From contig NZ_CP126980.1 of the NCBI RefSeq assembly GCF_030252345.1, positions 3,177,501-3,241,500 of the forward strand: DNA of 64,000 nucleotides, in the 5' to 3' direction. A model generated the notes under the pieces. The model was not told the origin of the DNA. It saw only the letters and a program-made list of their open reading frames with translations, and searched no databases. How positions within the stretch are numbered: the first letter of the stretch is position 1; every line of letters starts with the position of its first letter. The translations under genes were made by a program, and so were the position numbers. Positions 1 through 8,694 of this stretch are shown here, piece after piece. The DNA is from Actinoplanes oblitus (GTDB taxonomy: Bacteria > Actinomycetota > Actinomycetes > Mycobacteriales > Micromonosporaceae).

Positions 1-572
1 CTGTCCGGCATCGCGGTGAACCGCCGCACCGCGTCGTGCGGGAACCGCGTCGTGATCGTCAGATCCGCCCCGTCCCGCAGCAGCCGCAGCGCGATGTACA
101 TACCGATCTTGGCCCGGCCGCCGGTCAGCAGCGCCCGCCGCCCGCTCAGGTCGGTCCGCGCCTCGCGGCGATCGTGGTTGAGCTTCGCGCAGTCCGGGCA
201 GAGCTGGTGATAGAACGCGTCGACCACGGTGTAGCGCTGTTTGCACACGTAGCAGCCACGAGCCTGCTTCAGTACGCCGGCGGTCGCCCCGGCGGTCGCG
301 CTCTTCAGCGGGATCCCGGCGGTCTCGTCGTCGATCCGGCCCGGCGCCCCGGTCGCGGTCGCCGCGGTCACCGCCCGGTCGTTGTCCAGCACCGCCTGGC
401 GCCGGTCCTTGCGCCGCTGGAGCTTCACGGTCTTGAACAGGGCCGCTGTCGCACGCCGCACGGACACCGCGTCCGGATGCTCCGGCGGCAGAGCCTCCAC
501 CTCGGCCAACACGGCGAGACAGACCGCCAGGCGGTCCGGGTCCACGCCCACGGTCGGGTCACTGCCGGTCAT
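1..572 (-). CDS. SDR-type oxidoreductase with N-terminal CxxC zinc-ribbon-like region (3' end cut)
   Basis: The reading frame runs leftwards off the window edge, so only the first 190 residues are visible. Residues about 146-165 (RALLTGGRAKIGMYIALRLL) form the glycine-rich nucleotide-binding turn of a short-chain dehydrogenase/reductase. Ahead of it sits a roughly 140-residue extension with C107-Y-V-C110 and C125-P-D-C128, a CxxC-x14-CxxC spacing typical of a small zinc-binding fold. The ATG at 572 has a purine-rich AGAGGGGGAAG ahead of it. The substrate cannot be inferred. The next gene upstream on the same strand ends 211 nt away, so it is probably transcribed on its own. Confidence is good for an SDR core and moderate for metal binding. 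Confidence 0.8.
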   Translation of the reverse strand, partial: MTGSDPTVGVDPDRLAVCLAVLAEVEALPPEHPDAVSVRRATAALFKTVKLQRRKDRRQAVLDNDRAVTAATATGAPGRIDDETAGIPLKSATAGATAGVLKQARGCYVCKQRYTVVDAFYHQLCPDCAKLNHDRREARTDLSGRRALLTGGRAKIGMYIALRLLRDGADLTITTRFPHDAVRRFTAMPD

Positions 573-783
573 CCGTAACTTCCCCCTCTGCACCGCACTG
601 ACGGAGGCACTGTATTACCCGGCGCTCCTATCGGCCGCCACGCGCGTCCCCCAAGGGGTCTCGGTCACCACAAATGGGCGGCGGCGGCGCTCCGCGCGGT
701 GCGGCCGACGCCCCGGGGCCCCGATACGCGCCGGCCCGCCGGGCGGGACCGGGCGGGCAGGCGGCGGGATGCTCGGTCAGGGG

Positions 784-3700
784 TCAGGACACGGTCGGGT
801 CCGGGTCGGCCTCGCGGTCCGGGCGGCGACCGGCCGAGGCGGGGCCGCTGTTGGCGGGGCGATCGCCGGGTTCGGCCGGGTCACCGCCGTCGGCGCGGTC
901 GTTGGTGGCCGGGTGGTCGCCGGGTGGAGTGTTGTCGTTGCCCCCGGTGCGGTCGCCGTTGGCCGGGCGTGGGCGATGCGGGCCGGGGGAGTGGTCGGCC
1001 AGCGTGGCGGGGCGGCGGGCCGGTGCTGTCGCGCCGGTCAGCCAATCGCTGAGGCTCTGCGGGCGCGGGCCGGCGGAGCTGGTGGGGCGGTTGTCGCCGG
1101 TCGGCAGGTCGCCGAGAGTCCGCGGGCGGACGGCGGCCGAGCTGACCGGGCGGTTGTCGTCGGCCGGCAGGTCGCTCAGGGTCCGCGGGCGCGCGGCCGG
1201 GGCTTCCGGTGCCGGGGTGCGCGGGGTGACCTCGCGGTTCTCGCCGGTCACCCAGTCGTCGAGGCTTTGCGGGCGGGGCTGGGCGGGGTTGCCGTGCAGC
1301 CATTCGTCCAAGGTCTGCGGGCGCCGGGTGGGTGCCGCGCTGACCGGGATCGAGCTGACCGGGGACAGGTCGCCGAGGGTTTGCGGACGTCGTTCGGGCT
1401 GGACCGGGCCGGCCGGTGGGGTGACGAGCGGCGAGGCGCCGGAGAGCCACTCGTCCAGGGTCTGCGGCCGGCGGCCGGATGCGCTGACGGGAGCGGCATC
1501 CGGGGCGGGGATGACGGCCGGCGTTTCCAGAGGTGGGTCGGCGGGCGTCGTGGCGGTGTCGATGGCCGGCTGGAGGCCCTGCGCTTGCTCCGGCTGGGCC
1601 TCCGCGACGGGCTCGGCCGGGGCCGGCGGGAGGTCCGGCGAGGTAGGTGCCTCGGTGGCGGCGGATTCCTCGACCGGGGTGGGCTCGGCGCTGCGAGGCG
1701 GGGGAGTGGGCAGGTCGCCCAGCGTGGAGGGACGGCTCGGCCGGGCGGGTGCGTCGGCGGCCGGCGCGGTGCCCAGCCAGTCGTCCAGGGTTTGCGGGCG
1801 GCGCAGGTCCGGCGGCTCCGGGGCGGTCTCAGGTTCCGCGGGAGTGGCGGACTTCGACGTGGTGGTGGGCAGGGCGGTTGTCGGGCCGGTCAACCAGGCG
1901 AAGTCGGGGGCGGACTCGCCGGTGGGCTCCTGGCCGCCGACGATGCCGGCGATCCGGGGGTCGGACATCCAGGTGAAGGCGTCGGCCACCGCCGCGGGGA
2001 TCGCGCTGACCGGGGCGGGGTCCGGCTCCGGGGCGGGTTTCGAAGCGGCCGGCTCCGCGAGGGGCTCGGCGTCGGCCGCGGGTGCGGATTCCCGGGACGT
2101 GGCGGGCTCGGCGGCCGCGCCGGACCCAGTGGTGTCGCCGGCCGGGCTCTCGTCGGCGGTGTCGCTGGGCGGGATCTCGTCCGTGGCGGTGTCGTCGGCC
2201 GGGCTCGCGTCGGCGGTGGTGTCGCTGGGCGGAATGTCGTCGGTGGTGGTGTCGCTGGGCGGGATCTCGTCGGTGGTGGTGTCGCTGGGCGGAATGTCGT
2301 CGGTGGAGGCGACCTCGGACGGACTCTCCTCCGCCTCGGACAGGGTCTCGACGGCGGACTCGGCAGGCTGAGCAGGCTCCGCCAACTCACCGGGCTCGGA
2401 GGGCTCAGCGGGCTCAGTGGGGTCCGACAACTCGGTGGACTCGGAGGGCTCAGCCGACTCGACCGGTTCGGCGGGGAGGGCGTCGGCGTCGTCCGCCGAG
2501 GCCGCGACGGGATCCGGCTGATAGAGAGGAAGGAGTTGGGTGGCGTCGGCGGGTGGATTGTCCGCTATGAGTTCGTCGGCAGAGGGCTCTTCGTCGCTGG
2601 CTGCGTCATCCGGGGAAGCCGAGTGTGCATCGACCGGCGCGGAGGCGTCATCCGAGGAAGCGGACGATTCGGCCGCAGGATCCGAGGAAACGGACGAGTC
2701 GGAGTCGGAGCCGGCGTCGGAGTCGGAGCACGTGGCGGAAGAGTCGGAGGCGGAGGAAGAGTCGGAGGCCGGCGAAGGTTCGTCGGCGGAGTCACCGTTC
2801 CAGACCAGGATGGAGGTCTCGTCGGGGGCGGCCACCAGCGGCTCCTCGTCCGCCTTGATCACCGGCAGCACCGTGGTCACCGCGTTGGAAGCCGACAGGT
2901 GCGCCGCCACCGCCGCGTAGTCCAGCACCTCCGTCGCGGCGTCGGCGGCTGACGGCGTACCGGAAAGCGCAGCCGGCGAACCGGGAGCGGGCAGCGGATC
3001 CGGATCCGAGTGTTCCGCGAGGCCCGCCTTCTCCTGAAGGCGCCGCAGCGGCCCGGGTGCCCACCACGCCGCGTCCCCGAGCAGCGCGAGCACCGCCGGC
3101 ACGAGCAGCATCCGGACCACCGTCGCGTCCAGCACCAGCGCGATGATCATGCCGACGCCGATGAAGCGCATGGTGGTGATCGCGGACAGCGCGAACGCGC
3201 CGGTGACCACGATCAGCAGCAGCGCGGCCGCGCTGATCACCCGGCCGGTGCTGGTCAGGCCGGTGCTGACGGCGTCCCTGGTGCTGGCGCCGCGGGTGCG
3301 CGCCTCCACCATCCGGGACAGCAGGAACACCTCGTAGTCGGTGGAGAGGCCGAACACCACGGCGGCCATCAGCACCACGATGCCGGCTTCCAGCGGCGCC
3401 GGGGTGACCGAGAGCAGCCCGGAGCCGTGGCCCTGCTGGAACAGCCAGACCAGCACGCCGAAGGTGGCGCTCAGGCTGAGCGCGCTCATGATCACCGCCT
3501 TGATCGGCAGCAGGATCGAGCCGAAGGCGAGGAACATCAGCAGCAGGGTGGCCCCGGCGAGCAGGCCGATCATCAGCGGCAGCTGGTCGCCGATCGCGTC
3601 GAGGCTGTCCACGTTGCGGGCGGTGACGCCGCCGACCAGGATCCGCGTTCCGGCCGGCGCCGGGAGCGCGCGGATCGCCTCGACCACCCGCCGGGACTCG

Positions 3701-5097
3701 GCGCTGAACGAGTCGGTGCCGGTCAGGGCCGCGTTCAGGACGGTGACGTCGCGCGCCGCGCCGGTCCGGTCCACAGCGGCGACGCTGGGGATCTTGGCGA
3801 TGTCGGCGGCCAGGTGGCCGGCCGGGCCACGCAGCACGACCTGCACGCCGTCGCTGCTGAACTGCGGGTAGGACGACTTGAGCGTCTCCACGGCGACCCG
3901 GGCCGGGTCGCCGGCCGGGAGCACCCGCTCGTCGTTCTCGCCGAACCTGACGTCCTTGACCGGCAGCGCCAGCACGATCAGGCCGGCCAGGATCGGGATC
4001 GCCACGACTACCGGGCGGCGCAGCACGAACGCGGCGAGACCCTGCCAGCCACTGCCGGTCCGGGCGGCGAACGGCAGCCGGATCGGCAGCTTGTCGACGC
4101 GCGGGCCGAGGATCGCCAGGATCGCCGGGAGCAGGGTGAGCGAGAGCAGCATGGCGAGGAAGACGGCGGCCAGACCGCCGTACGCCAGCGACTTGAGGAA
4201 GCCCTGCGGGAAGAGCAGCAGGGTGGCCAGGGCGGTCATCAGCAGGGTCGCGGAGAAGACCACGGTACGGCCGGCGGTGGCCACGGTACGCCGTACCGCC
4301 TCGCCCGGCTCGTGCCCGGCGGCCTGCTCCTCCCGGAACCGTCCGACCATGAACAGCCCGTAGTCGATGGCCATGCCGAGCCCGAGCAGGCTGGCCACGT
4401 TGACCGCGAACGAGTTCACCTCGTGCCCGAGCGCGACGGCGTGCAGCACGCCCAGCGCGCCGAGCACCGAGCAGCCGCCGATCAGCACCGGCAACGACGC
4501 CGCGACCAGCGAACCGAAGATGACCAGCAGCAGGATCAGCACCACCGGCATCGAGACCATCTCGGCGAACCCGAGGTCGTCGGTGGACCGCTCGTTGGAG
4601 GCGTGTGCGAGCGGGATGCTGCCGGCCAGCTGTACGGTGGCGCCGTCGACGGCGAGGCGGTGCTCGATCTCGGCGTACGCGTCGGCCTTGGCCGCGTCGT
4701 CCGCGCCCGCCAGGCTGATCACCGCGACCGCGCTGGACTTGTCCTTCGCGGCGTACGCCGGGTTCCTCTTGTCCCAGAACGACGTGCTCGCGGTGACCGC
4801 GCCGGCGGGCAGCGAGGACAGCCGGGCCCGGATCCGCTTGCCGAGCGCGGCGTCGGTGATCGCGGTGCCCCCGGCCGGTGTGTAGATCGCGATCACGTCG
4901 CCGCCCTGGCCACCGATGGCCGCCGCGGCCACGTCGGCGGCCCGGGCCGACTCGCTCGTGGGATCGGCGTAGCCACCCTCGGTGAGCTGCCCGAAAACGC
5001 CCACGCCCCAGAGTCCGGCGCCGAGAACCGCCACGAGCGTGACGATCAGCACCGGCCAGCGGAGGCGGGCGACCCGCGATCCCCAGCCCGCGAACAC
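784..5097 (-). CDS. MMPL/RND-family membrane transporter with very long repetitive C-terminal tail
   Basis: The first 700 or so residues are a standard MMPL exporter: an N-terminal helix (VLIVTLVAVLGAGLWGV), an extracytoplasmic loop, a bundle of helices, a second loop and a second bundle, ending near the helix rich in VVRMLLVPAVLALLG. The family exports lipids or hydrophobic products using the proton gradient. The following 720 or so residues have no membrane segments and are rich in Pro, Ala, Ser, Thr, Asp and Glu. They include IPPSDTTTDE-type repeats and then ten copies of an RPxTLxDW/L motif. I chose GTG 5097 because AAGGGGAA lies 6 nt upstream; a longer frame begins at GTG 5133 without a good ribosome site. 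It lies 45 nt downstream of the 5143-6006 gene, probably as one operon. Confidence 0.9.
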   Translation of the reverse strand: MFAGWGSRVARLRWPVLIVTLVAVLGAGLWGVGVFGQLTEGGYADPTSESARAADVAAAAIGGQGGDVIAIYTPAGGTAITDAALGKRIRARLSSLPAGAVTASTSFWDKRNPAYAAKDKSSAVAVISLAGADDAAKADAYAEIEHRLAVDGATVQLAGSIPLAHASNERSTDDLGFAEMVSMPVVLILLLVIFGSLVAASLPVLIGGCSVLGALGVLHAVALGHEVNSFAVNVASLLGLGMAIDYGLFMVGRFREEQAAGHEPGEAVRRTVATAGRTVVFSATLLMTALATLLLFPQGFLKSLAYGGLAAVFLAMLLSLTLLPAILAILGPRVDKLPIRLPFAARTGSGWQGLAAFVLRRPVVVAIPILAGLIVLALPVKDVRFGENDERVLPAGDPARVAVETLKSSYPQFSSDGVQVVLRGPAGHLAADIAKIPSVAAVDRTGAARDVTVLNAALTGTDSFSAESRRVVEAIRALPAPAGTRILVGGVTARNVDSLDAIGDQLPLMIGLLAGATLLLMFLAFGSILLPIKAVIMSALSLSATFGVLVWLFQQGHGSGLLSVTPAPLEAGIVVLMAAVVFGLSTDYEVFLLSRMVEARTRGASTRDAVSTGLTSTGRVISAAALLLIVVTGAFALSAITTMRFIGVGMIIALVLDATVVRMLLVPAVLALLGDAAWWAPGPLRRLQEKAGLAEHSDPDPLPAPGSPAALSGTPSAADAATEVLDYAAVAAHLSASNAVTTVLPVIKADEEPLVAAPDETSILVWNGDSADEPSPASDSSSASDSSATCSDSDAGSDSDSSVSSDPAAESSASSDDASAPVDAHSASPDDAASDEEPSADELIADNPPADATQLLPLYQPDPVAASADDADALPAEPVESAEPSESTELSDPTEPAEPSEPGELAEPAQPAESAVETLSEAEESPSEVASTDDIPPSDTTTDEIPPSDTTTDDIPPSDTTADASPADDTATDEIPPSDTADESPAGDTTGSGAAAEPATSRESAPAADAEPLAEPAASKPAPEPDPAPVSAIPAAVADAFTWMSDPRIAGIVGGQEPTGESAPDFAWLTGPTTALPTTTSKSATPAEPETAPEPPDLRRPQTLDDWLGTAPAADAPARPSRPSTLGDLPTPPPRSAEPTPVEESAATEAPTSPDLPPAPAEPVAEAQPEQAQGLQPAIDTATTPADPPLETPAVIPAPDAAPVSASGRRPQTLDEWLSGASPLVTPPAGPVQPERRPQTLGDLSPVSSIPVSAAPTRRPQTLDEWLHGNPAQPRPQSLDDWVTGENREVTPRTPAPEAPAARPRTLSDLPADDNRPVSSAAVRPRTLGDLPTGDNRPTSSAGPRPQSLSDWLTGATAPARRPATLADHSPGPHRPRPANGDRTGGNDNTPPGDHPATNDRADGGDPAEPGDRPANSGPASAGRRPDREADPDPTVS

Positions 5098-5142
5098 CCT
5101 GTTCCCCTTTCCCGGCGGACACCGGTTAGTCACGAAAAATGC

Positions 5143-6006
5143 TCAGAAAAGAGTGGCCGCCTGGAGGGCCACCCCACCGCATCCGGAGCCGAACGACTCC
5201 TCGGTGATCCACTCGATGGAGATCTTGCCAGCCTCGGTGGCCTGGTAGTCGATGGTGTACTTGGCGGTCTCCAGCTCGTTCCCGCGCTGGACCATCGCCG
5301 AGGTCAGCGTCTTGCCGCCGGTGGAGAGCCGGAGTCGCAGCAGTCCCCGGGCCGCTGACACGCCCAGATAGAGGCGCAGCCGCATCGGGTTGGTGGTGGC
5401 CGGCGCGGAGAGCGTGAACCCGTTGCCCGCCCCGCAGGTGCGGATCCCGCTGGTCGTTCCCCGGTTGCCGGCCGCCGGGGTCCCGCCGCTCCACCGGAAC
5501 CGTTGCGGGCTGAGCGTGTGCCGCTCGCGCGGGGCGTCCGGGGTGCCCTCCAGGATCGCGAAGCCGCCCTTGGCGCTGCGTTCCAGCGCGTACGGGCCGC
5601 CCTCGCCCCAGTGCACCCAGTCGATCTTGCCCTCGGCGGCCAGGTCGACGGTGTCCGGCACCCCGCCCTGCTCCACGACTATCGAGTCGACCGGCTTCGG
5701 GCTGGTCGAGGGGGACGGGCTGGGCAGCGGGATCGGCACCTGTGCCACCGGCGGATCGGTCACCTCGGCGACCACCGGCTCGGCGGGCACCGGCTCCTCG
5801 GCACGGCCGGCCCGCAGGACCAGGCCGACGGCGACCACGACGAGCACGCCGACCAGGATCACCGCGGCCGGGCCGAGATGGTCCCGCCAGCGCGGTCTGC
5901 CGGGTTCCAGCAGCACATCCGGCACCTCGGGGCGTCGACGGCGCAACGATTCTCCAGTGGCGGGGGCGTGGGACTCACGGAAAGGGAGGCGGTGAAACGA
6001 TCTCAT
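5143..6006 (-). CDS. membrane-anchored protein of unknown function
   Basis: This protein of 287 residues has one strong transmembrane segment near residues 48-66 (AAVILVGVLVVVAVGLVL). A Pro/Ser-rich linker follows (PIPLPSPSPSTSPKP), then an all-beta-looking outer domain of about 180 residues containing DTVDLAAEGKIDWVHWGEGG and a C-terminal pattern suited to a beta sandwich. I do not recognise the family; the outer part looks like a ligand-binding or adhesion domain. It precedes the MMPL gene on the same strand with a short gap, so it may be an accessory of that exporter. ATG 6006 has GGGGAAG immediately ahead, which is closer than usual. The frame is open to an ATG at 6096, so the start is uncertain. 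Confidence 0.65.
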   Translation of the reverse strand: MRSFHRLPFRESHAPATGESLRRRRPEVPDVLLEPGRPRWRDHLGPAAVILVGVLVVVAVGLVLRAGRAEEPVPAEPVVAEVTDPPVAQVPIPLPSPSPSTSPKPVDSIVVEQGGVPDTVDLAAEGKIDWVHWGEGGPYALERSAKGGFAILEGTPDAPRERHTLSPQRFRWSGGTPAAGNRGTTSGIRTCGAGNGFTLSAPATTNPMRLRLYLGVSAARGLLRLRLSTGGKTLTSAMVQRGNELETAKYTIDYQATEAGKISIEWITEESFGSGCGGVALQAATLF

Positions 6007-6049
6007 CTTCCCCGCGCAGGGTGAAGGGCGGGATCGGGTACCGCCCGTA

Positions 6050-6063
6050 CGGTTGATCAACCG
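6050..6063. promoter_or_regulatory. perfect 14-bp palindrome in divergent intergenic region
   Basis: CGGTTGATCAACCG is a perfect palindrome between the divergent 5143-6006 (minus) and FKBP (plus) genes. It could be an operator for a dimeric regulator. No regulator gene is adjacent, so this is only a structural call. Confidence 0.35.
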
Positions 6064-6157
6064 CCTCGGTGATTCGGCGGAGGTTCTTCGTGGCATTTCT
6101 GCCGCCTGCGAGTACGGTGTCCGAAGTTTCCGAACTGATCACCGGAGGAGCTGGCGG

Positions 6158-6736
6158 ATGAGTGACCGGACCGTAGCGGCGGGCAAACGCCGTGGCCAGG
6201 CCATCGCGGGCGGGGTGGCCGGCGCGCTCGTCGTCGCGGTGCTCGCGATCGTCTTCTTCGTGGTGCGCTCCGGCGGCGACGACAAGCAGCCGAGCGTGGC
6301 CACCGCCGCGGCCCCCGCGACCGCCGCCGCCGACGCGACGACGGCCGCTCCGCAACCGGCGCCGAGCGGCGCCGCCGGCTCGCTCTCCCCCGAGCTGTCC
6401 AAGGAGCCGGAGGTCAAGCCGGGCACCGGCGGCCCGCTCCGCAAGCTGGTGATCACGCCGCTGGTGCGGGGCACCGGCCCGGTGGTCAAGGTCGGCCAGA
6501 CGGTCACCTTCAACTACAAGCTGATCCCGTACGCCGGTGGCGCCGTCGTCGACTCGTCGTGGAGCCGCCACGAGCCGTTCACCTCGGTGGTCGGGGCCGG
6601 CCAGCTGATCAAGGGCTGGGACCAGGGCATCCCCGGGCAGCGGGTGGGCAGCCGGATCCAGCTGGACGTGCCGGCCGCGCTCGCGTACCAGAAGCAGGAT
6701 CTCCGCTTCGTGGTGGACATCCTCGACGCCAGGTAG
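6158..6736 (+). CDS. membrane-anchored FKBP-type peptidyl-prolyl cis-trans isomerase
   Basis: The protein has 192 residues. A transmembrane anchor near residues 16-36 (AGGVAGALVVAVLAIVFFVV) is followed by an Ala/Thr-rich linker and a C-terminal FKBP fold of about 100 residues. Recognisable FKBP features are VKVGQTVTFNYKL, the FTSVVGAGQLIKGWDQGI active-site strand and loop with its conserved Trp, and the terminal LRFVVDILD. It should catalyse prolyl isomerisation outside the membrane and assist folding of exported proteins. ATG 6158 was chosen because GGAGGA lies 8 nt upstream; the frame is open further back but has no better site. It converges closely on yaaA, with 12 nt between the stop codons. 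Confidence 0.9.
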   Translation: MSDRTVAAGKRRGQAIAGGVAGALVVAVLAIVFFVVRSGGDDKQPSVATAAAPATAAADATTAAPQPAPSGAAGSLSPELSKEPEVKPGTGGPLRKLVITPLVRGTGPVVKVGQTVTFNYKLIPYAGGAVVDSSWSRHEPFTSVVGAGQLIKGWDQGIPGQRVGSRIQLDVPAALAYQKQDLRFVVDILDAR

Positions 6737-6748
6737 GCGTCCGGCCGG

Positions 6749-7555
6749 TCAGAGTTCCGCGACGACGATGTCGAGCTGGCGGGGTCGCCCCGCCGGCGCC
6801 GGCCGCTCCTCGACGGTGAAGCCCAGCTCCCGCATCGTGGTGACCAGCTCGTCCACCGAGCCGGGCGACGCGCCCTCGGTGGCCAGCGCGCGTACCAGCC
6901 GCCCCTTCGTGGCCTTGTTGAAGTGGCTCACCACGGACCGCTTCGGCACCCCGCCGACGACGCGCTCGTGCAGCACCCGCAGGGCCGCGACGCGACCCTC
7001 GGCCTCGACCGGCGGCGCCCACATCGCCGCGTAGGCGCCGGACCGCAGATCCAGTACCGGTCCGCCGGCCGCCGCCTGGTCGAGGGCCTTCCGCAGATTC
7101 TTCTTCCAGTACGCGGTCAGCCCGCCCAGCGCCGGCAACGTCACCCCGACCGAACAGCGGTAGGCCGGGATCCGGTCGCCGAGCCGGACCACGCCCCACA
7201 GCCCGGAGAAGACCACGGCCGTCTCGAACAGCCACTTGCGCGCCGCCTCGTCCAGCGACCCGGCGTCCAGCGCCTCGTAGAGCACCCCGGTGTACACCTC
7301 GACGGCCGGCGCGGCGGGCGCCACCGGCAGCTCCGCGTTGCGCGCCAGCTCACCCCGCTGCCCCTCGCTGAGCCCGAGCACGCGCAGCGAGTCGGCCACC
7401 GAGCGGGCGCTGGTCCGCTTGCACAGCGCCACCAGCCTGCTCTGCACCCGGGCCCGGGCGGTGCCCAGCTCGGGCAGCCACAGCGTGGTGTGGTCGACCG
7501 GTTCCCCGGTGGTGGCAGGGGTCTTCCCCTCGGACGGCGGCAACAGGATCAGCAC
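6749..7555 (-). CDS. yaaA: YaaA family peroxide-stress protein (DUF328)
   Basis: At 268 residues this is the usual length of the family. It opens with the hallmark MLILLPPSEGKT and carries KWLFETAVVFSGLWGVVRLGDRIPAYR and AYWKKNLRKAL, both typical of YaaA. In E. coli the protein limits DNA and protein damage under hydrogen peroxide by restraining free iron and binds DNA; the same role is inferred here. Translation starts at GTG 7555 with no Shine-Dalgarno. The box TAGTGT lies exactly 6 nt upstream, so the mRNA is probably leaderless. Confidence 0.92.
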   Translation of the reverse strand: MLILLPPSEGKTPATTGEPVDHTTLWLPELGTARARVQSRLVALCKRTSARSVADSLRVLGLSEGQRGELARNAELPVAPAAPAVEVYTGVLYEALDAGSLDEAARKWLFETAVVFSGLWGVVRLGDRIPAYRCSVGVTLPALGGLTAYWKKNLRKALDQAAAGGPVLDLRSGAYAAMWAPPVEAEGRVAALRVLHERVVGGVPKRSVVSHFNKATKGRLVRALATEGASPGSVDELVTTMRELGFTVEERPAPAGRPRQLDIVVAEL

Positions 7556-7561
7556 GCCGCG

Positions 7562-7567
7562 ACACTA
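7562..7567 (-). promoter_or_regulatory. -10 box TAGTGT of leaderless yaaA
   Basis: On the minus strand TAGTGT is followed by six bases (CGCGGC) and then the GTG start codon. That spacing places the transcription start at the start codon. Confidence 0.55.
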
Positions 7568-7644
7568 GGACATGCCGGCGGCTCGCGGCCCGCGGACCCG
7601 CGTCCCGTCCGGTCCGCCCGCTCTCCGGTACGCCCGCAGCGGCG

Positions 7645-8046
7645 TCACATCACTTCGGGCCGGTCGGCCAGCGCGTCGTCAACCGTCGGGTACACACCCA
7701 GCCGGGTGGCCAGCCCGAGCGTGTCCAGCAACCGTTCCAGGAACTCGCCCGGTGCCGCCAGCCGCAGCCATCCGCCGGCCGCCTCGGCCCGGTTGTGGCC
7801 GACCACGAACGTGCTCAGGCCGATCGAGTCGCAGAACTCCACCCCGGCCAGGTCGACGACGATGTGCGGGCGCGGCGCGGCGAGTGCCTCGTTCAGGCAC
7901 GCGGCCAGCTCCGGCGCGCTGTCCAGATCGAGGTTGCCCCGGACTTCCGCGACGACGGCGCCGGCCCGGTGGTTCAACGAGACGAACATGCCCCCGGTGT
8001 GCCCAGGAACCGGAGCGGGACTCGGTTTCGCCCGAATATTCAGCAC
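7645..8046 (-). CDS. STAS-domain anti-sigma factor antagonist
   Basis: This is a single STAS domain of about 110 residues: VVAEVRGNLDLDSAPEL, then VVDLAGVEFCDSIGLSTFVVGH, whose D-S pair is where SpoIIAA-type proteins are phosphorylated by an anti-sigma kinase. When unphosphorylated such proteins bind the kinase and free its sigma factor. Start GTG 8046 overlaps the TAG stop of the TetR gene by one base (TAGTG), suggesting translational coupling; an ATG at 7989 would trim a 19-residue leader. No anti-sigma kinase is adjacent, and pairing with a TetR regulator in one operon is unusual. Confidence 0.88.
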   Translation of the reverse strand: MLNIRAKPSPAPVPGHTGGMFVSLNHRAGAVVAEVRGNLDLDSAPELAACLNEALAAPRPHIVVDLAGVEFCDSIGLSTFVVGHNRAEAAGGWLRLAAPGEFLERLLDTLGLATRLGVYPTVDDALADRPEVM

Positions 8047-8633
8047 TACGGGGAGGTTTGACTGAGCACCGAGGTGACCATCCGGTGCACCCGCTCGGGG
8101 CCGGGCGGCTCGCCGGTGCGGTCGGCGAAGAGCAGGTGCCCGGTTCCGATCAGCATCGCGGCGATCGTCTCCACCTCGGCGCCGGCCGGGATCCGGCCCA
8201 GGTCGCGCTCGGCCGCCAGGTAACCGGCGATCATCTCGGCCGCCTCGGTGAGCACCGGCACCCCGGCCGGCCAGGTGCGGCGCAGCCGGGCGCGCAGCCC
8301 GTCCCGGAAGGTGACCAGCGCGACGATGGCCACCGCCACCGACTCGAAGACGGCGGTCAGCGTGGTGGTCAGGTTGCCGGCCACGGTGCCGCTGCCGGCC
8401 GTCTCGCGCAGCGCGGCCGCCTCCGGGGCCAGCCGCTCGACCCGGTCCAGCACGTAGTCGGCGAGGAACGCGTCGAAGTCGTCGAAGTGCCGGTGCAGGA
8501 CACCCTTGGCGCAGCCGGCCTCGGTGGTCACCGCCCGGCTGGTCAGCCCGCTCGGCCCGGCCCGCAGCAGGATCCGGTCGGCGGCCTCGAACAGCTGGCG
8601 GCGCACGTCGCGCAGGGCAACCCCGGTTGGCAC
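8046..8633 (-). CDS. TetR-family transcriptional regulator
   Basis: The protein has 195 residues with an N-terminal TetR helix-turn-helix (LTSRAVTTEAGCAKGVLHRHF) at about residues 30-50 and a helical ligand domain behind it. It is divergent from the methyltransferase gene. The 52-nt space between them holds two copies of AGTGGGC-N4-GCCCA(C/T)T, which I infer to be its operators; it would then repress both itself and the methyltransferase. GTG 8633 is preceded by TAGGTT at a 6-nt distance, so the transcript is probably leaderless. The STAS gene follows with overlapping stop and start. Confidence 0.88.
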   Translation of the reverse strand: MPTGVALRDVRRQLFEAADRILLRAGPSGLTSRAVTTEAGCAKGVLHRHFDDFDAFLADYVLDRVERLAPEAAALRETAGSGTVAGNLTTTLTAVFESVAVAIVALVTFRDGLRARLRRTWPAGVPVLTEAAEMIAGYLAAERDLGRIPAGAEVETIAAMLIGTGHLLFADRTGEPPGPERVHRMVTSVLSQTSP

Positions 8634-8656
8634 CAGGTCAACCTACCGCCTTCCGT

Positions 8657-8694
8657 AGTGGGCGCTTGCCCATTAGAGTGGGCGCATGCCCACT
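8657..8694. promoter_or_regulatory. two tandem palindromic operators between TetR and methyltransferase
   Basis: Site 1 is at 8657-8674 (AGTGGGCGCTTGCCCATT) and site 2 at 8677-8694 (AGTGGGCGCATGCCCACT). They are 20 bp apart start to start, which is about two helical turns. Site 2 overlaps both the methyltransferase -10 box TAGAGT (8674-8679) and its ATG (8686). Site 1 lies upstream of the tetR box TAGGTT (8645-8640). Cooperative TetR binding is the natural reading. Confidence 0.7.

Noticed and set aside
382..2952. 856-codon plus-strand open frame antisense to the MMPL tail
   Set aside because: Composition is Gly/Arg/Val repeats mirroring the Pro/Ala/Ser tail. The minus-strand frame continues directly from a clear transporter domain.
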